Source: Candidatus Kaiserbacteria bacterium (GTDB lineage Bacteria > Patescibacteriota > Minisyncoccia > Phycocordibacterales > UBA2100). From it: a DNA stretch of 5,712 nt. Shown here piece by piece: positions 5,145-5,712 of this stretch. The translations under genes and the position numbers were made by a program. How positions within the stretch are numbered: the stretch's first letter is position 1; each line of letters begins with the position of its first letter. Where the stretch lies: contig JALSPS010000003.1 in assembly GCA_026985835.1 (NCBI GenBank), forward strand, positions 1-5,712. The letters run 5' to 3'. Under the pieces are notes generated by a model. That model searched no databases. It was not told where the DNA came from and saw only the letters and a program-made list of their open reading frames with translations.

Positions 5145-5150
5145 AAACAC

Positions 5151-5297
5151 GGTGTTCACATCTTGCCTTCGGGCTTGAAGCGGACACCATTGAGTTTGTC
5201 TCTTCGGAGCCAAACTCAATGGTGCTCACTTCACTCCTCGGAGAGAAGTGACACCAATGGAAAATGCCGGCTTTGTCGGCATTTTCCATTGGTGTTG
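5151..5297 (+). ncRNA. Tandem four-hairpin structured RNA, unknown family
   Basis: Four hairpins follow each other almost without gaps. H1: GGTGTTC (5151-5157) with GGACACC (5182-5188), enclosing GCC-TTCG-GGC. H2: 5185-5198 with 5211-5224, 14 bp perfect, then CTC-TTCG-GAG at the tip. H3: GGTG plus TCACTTC (5221-5232, one bulged C) with GAAGTGA plus CACC (5245-5255), tip CTC-CTCG-GAG. H4: 5251-5269 with 5277-5295, 19 bp perfect, loop GCTTTGT. UUCG and CUCG loops are known as unusually stable. Neighbouring stems share CACC or GGTG segments, so they cannot all be fully formed at once. The block is GC-richer than the genes around it and no convincing gene lies in it on either strand. No T run follows H4, so it may be a separate small RNA ending by processing or a long leader of ychF. 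I do not recognise it as 6S, SRP, tmRNA, RNase P or a known riboswitch. A dispersed palindromic repeat is the main alternative. Confidence 0.65.
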
Positions 5298-5317
5298 ATA
5301 TAACTAATTCGTACTAT

Positions 5318-5345
5318 TTGTTTAAAGATTATTTAATGATACAAT
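5318..5345 (+). promoter_or_regulatory. Predicted proximal ychF promoter, leaderless type
   Basis: TTGTTT (5318-5323), a 16-nt spacer ending in TGA, and TACAAT (5340-5345) form an extended -10 promoter. The ychF ATG begins 7 nt after the -10 box, so the mRNA would start at or near the start codon. ychF thus appears to have two possible sources of transcript: this one and the distal promoter in front of the hairpin array. Confidence 0.5.
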
Positions 5346-5352
5346 CACATTT

Positions 5353-5712
5353 ATGAATTTATCAATAGGAATAGTCGGCTTACCAAATGTTGGTAAATCA
5401 ACACTGTTTAATGCGCTTACAAAAAAAGCCGTTCCGGCTGAAAATTTTCCATTTTGCACGATAGACCCCTCAGTCGGAGTTGTTCCTGTTCCAGATGAGC
5501 GCTTGGAAAAACTTGCAAAAATGAGCAATTCAGAAAGAGTGTTACCGGCTGTTGTTGAATTTGTTGACATTGCCGGCCTCGTAAAAGGCGCAGCGCAAGG
5601 CGAGGGGCTTGGTAATCAATTTTTAGAAAATATACGAAAATGTGATGCAATTGCGGAAGTTGTTAGAGTTTTTGAAGACGAGGATGTAATTCATGTAGAC
5701 GGAGCGGTTGAT
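5353..5712 (+). CDS. ychF: Ribosome-associated ATPase YchF/OLA1 (5' part)
   Basis: YchF is an Obg-family P-loop protein that, unlike most relatives, prefers ATP. It binds ribosomes and is linked to translation control and stress responses. The first 120 residues are present and run off the right edge. The P loop is GLPNVGKS at 9-16, [12 protein letters not shown] at 31-42 is the family's switch I segment (ANYPFCTIEPN.G), and [20 protein letters not shown] at 72-91 is the G3/switch II region with the typical Leu in place of the catalytic Gln of Ras-like GTPases. [19 protein letters not shown] at 97-115 continues the G domain. The ATP-specifying NxxE motif, the coiled coil and the TGS domain lie outside the window. 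The ATG at 5353 gives the normal family N-terminus. There is no Shine-Dalgarno sequence upstream. Confidence 0.95.
   Translation, partial: MNLSIGIVGLPNVGKSTLFNALTKKAVPAENFPFCTIDPSVGVVPVPDERLEKLAKMSNSERVLPAVVEFVDIAGLVKGAAQGEGLGNQFLENIRKCDAIAEVVRVFEDEDVIHVDGAVD

Noticed and set aside
4984..5289. Minus-strand 101-residue open frame through the hairpin array
   Set aside because: It overlaps the terminator, the strong promoter and the hairpins in antisense; the open frame is explained by local GC-rich palindromes.
5151..5297. CRISPR array or known riboswitch
   Set aside because: There are no evenly spaced direct repeats with unique spacers, and no recognisable aptamer core; the repeats are short inverted segments of adjacent hairpins.
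5251..5300. H4 as an intrinsic terminator
   Set aside because: The 19-bp stem is strong, but the following bases (TGATATAACTAATTCG) contain no T run.
5322..5650. Two overlapping minus-strand frames opposite ychF
   Set aside because: Both are shadows of the clearly conserved YchF reading frame on the plus strand.

Overview
This AT-rich window carries compact housekeeping genes and looks like part of a small-genome bacterium, most likely of the Candidate Phyla Radiation / Patescibacteria (Parcubacteria-like). The taxonomic call is an inference. It rests on short versions of universal proteins (IF2 starting directly at its G domain, a 142-residue RlmH), a DUF4446-type membrane protein, two tRNA genes without an encoded CCA end, tiny intergenic gaps, and start codons with no Shine-Dalgarno sequence. 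UGA is used as the stop of rbfA and does not occur inside any gene, so the standard bacterial code fits.

Layout. 1-101: C-terminal end of a membrane protein (+). 129-1478: glmM (-), convergent with it and divergent from rlmH (+, 1557-1985). 2002-2290 (-): tRNA-Leu(UAA) and tRNA-Cys(GCA), separated by a GC-rich, palindrome-filled spacer. 2333-4701: a minus-strand cluster read as DUF4446 protein, infB, rbfA, then the tRNAs. 4800-5069: an 89-residue protein of unknown function (+) closed by a clear intrinsic terminator. 5117-5300: a strong extended -10 promoter followed at once by four consecutive hairpins. 5353-end: 5' part of ychF (+).

How the genes relate. Most act on the ribosome: infB (initiation), rbfA (30S maturation), rlmH (23S modification), ychF (ribosome-associated ATPase) and two tRNAs. 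glmM supplies amino-sugar phosphate for cell-wall precursors.

Two intergenic structures stand out. The first is the hairpin array at 5151-5297, which sits directly at a predicted start site and whose neighbouring stems compete for the same short segments. The second is a perfect inverted copy of the 3' end of tRNA-Cys in the tRNA spacer, split by a 27-nt hairpin insert. A third pattern is a recurring promoter form: 16-nt spacer with the -10 box ending 7 nt before ATG at glmM, rlmH and ychF, which predicts leaderless mRNAs.
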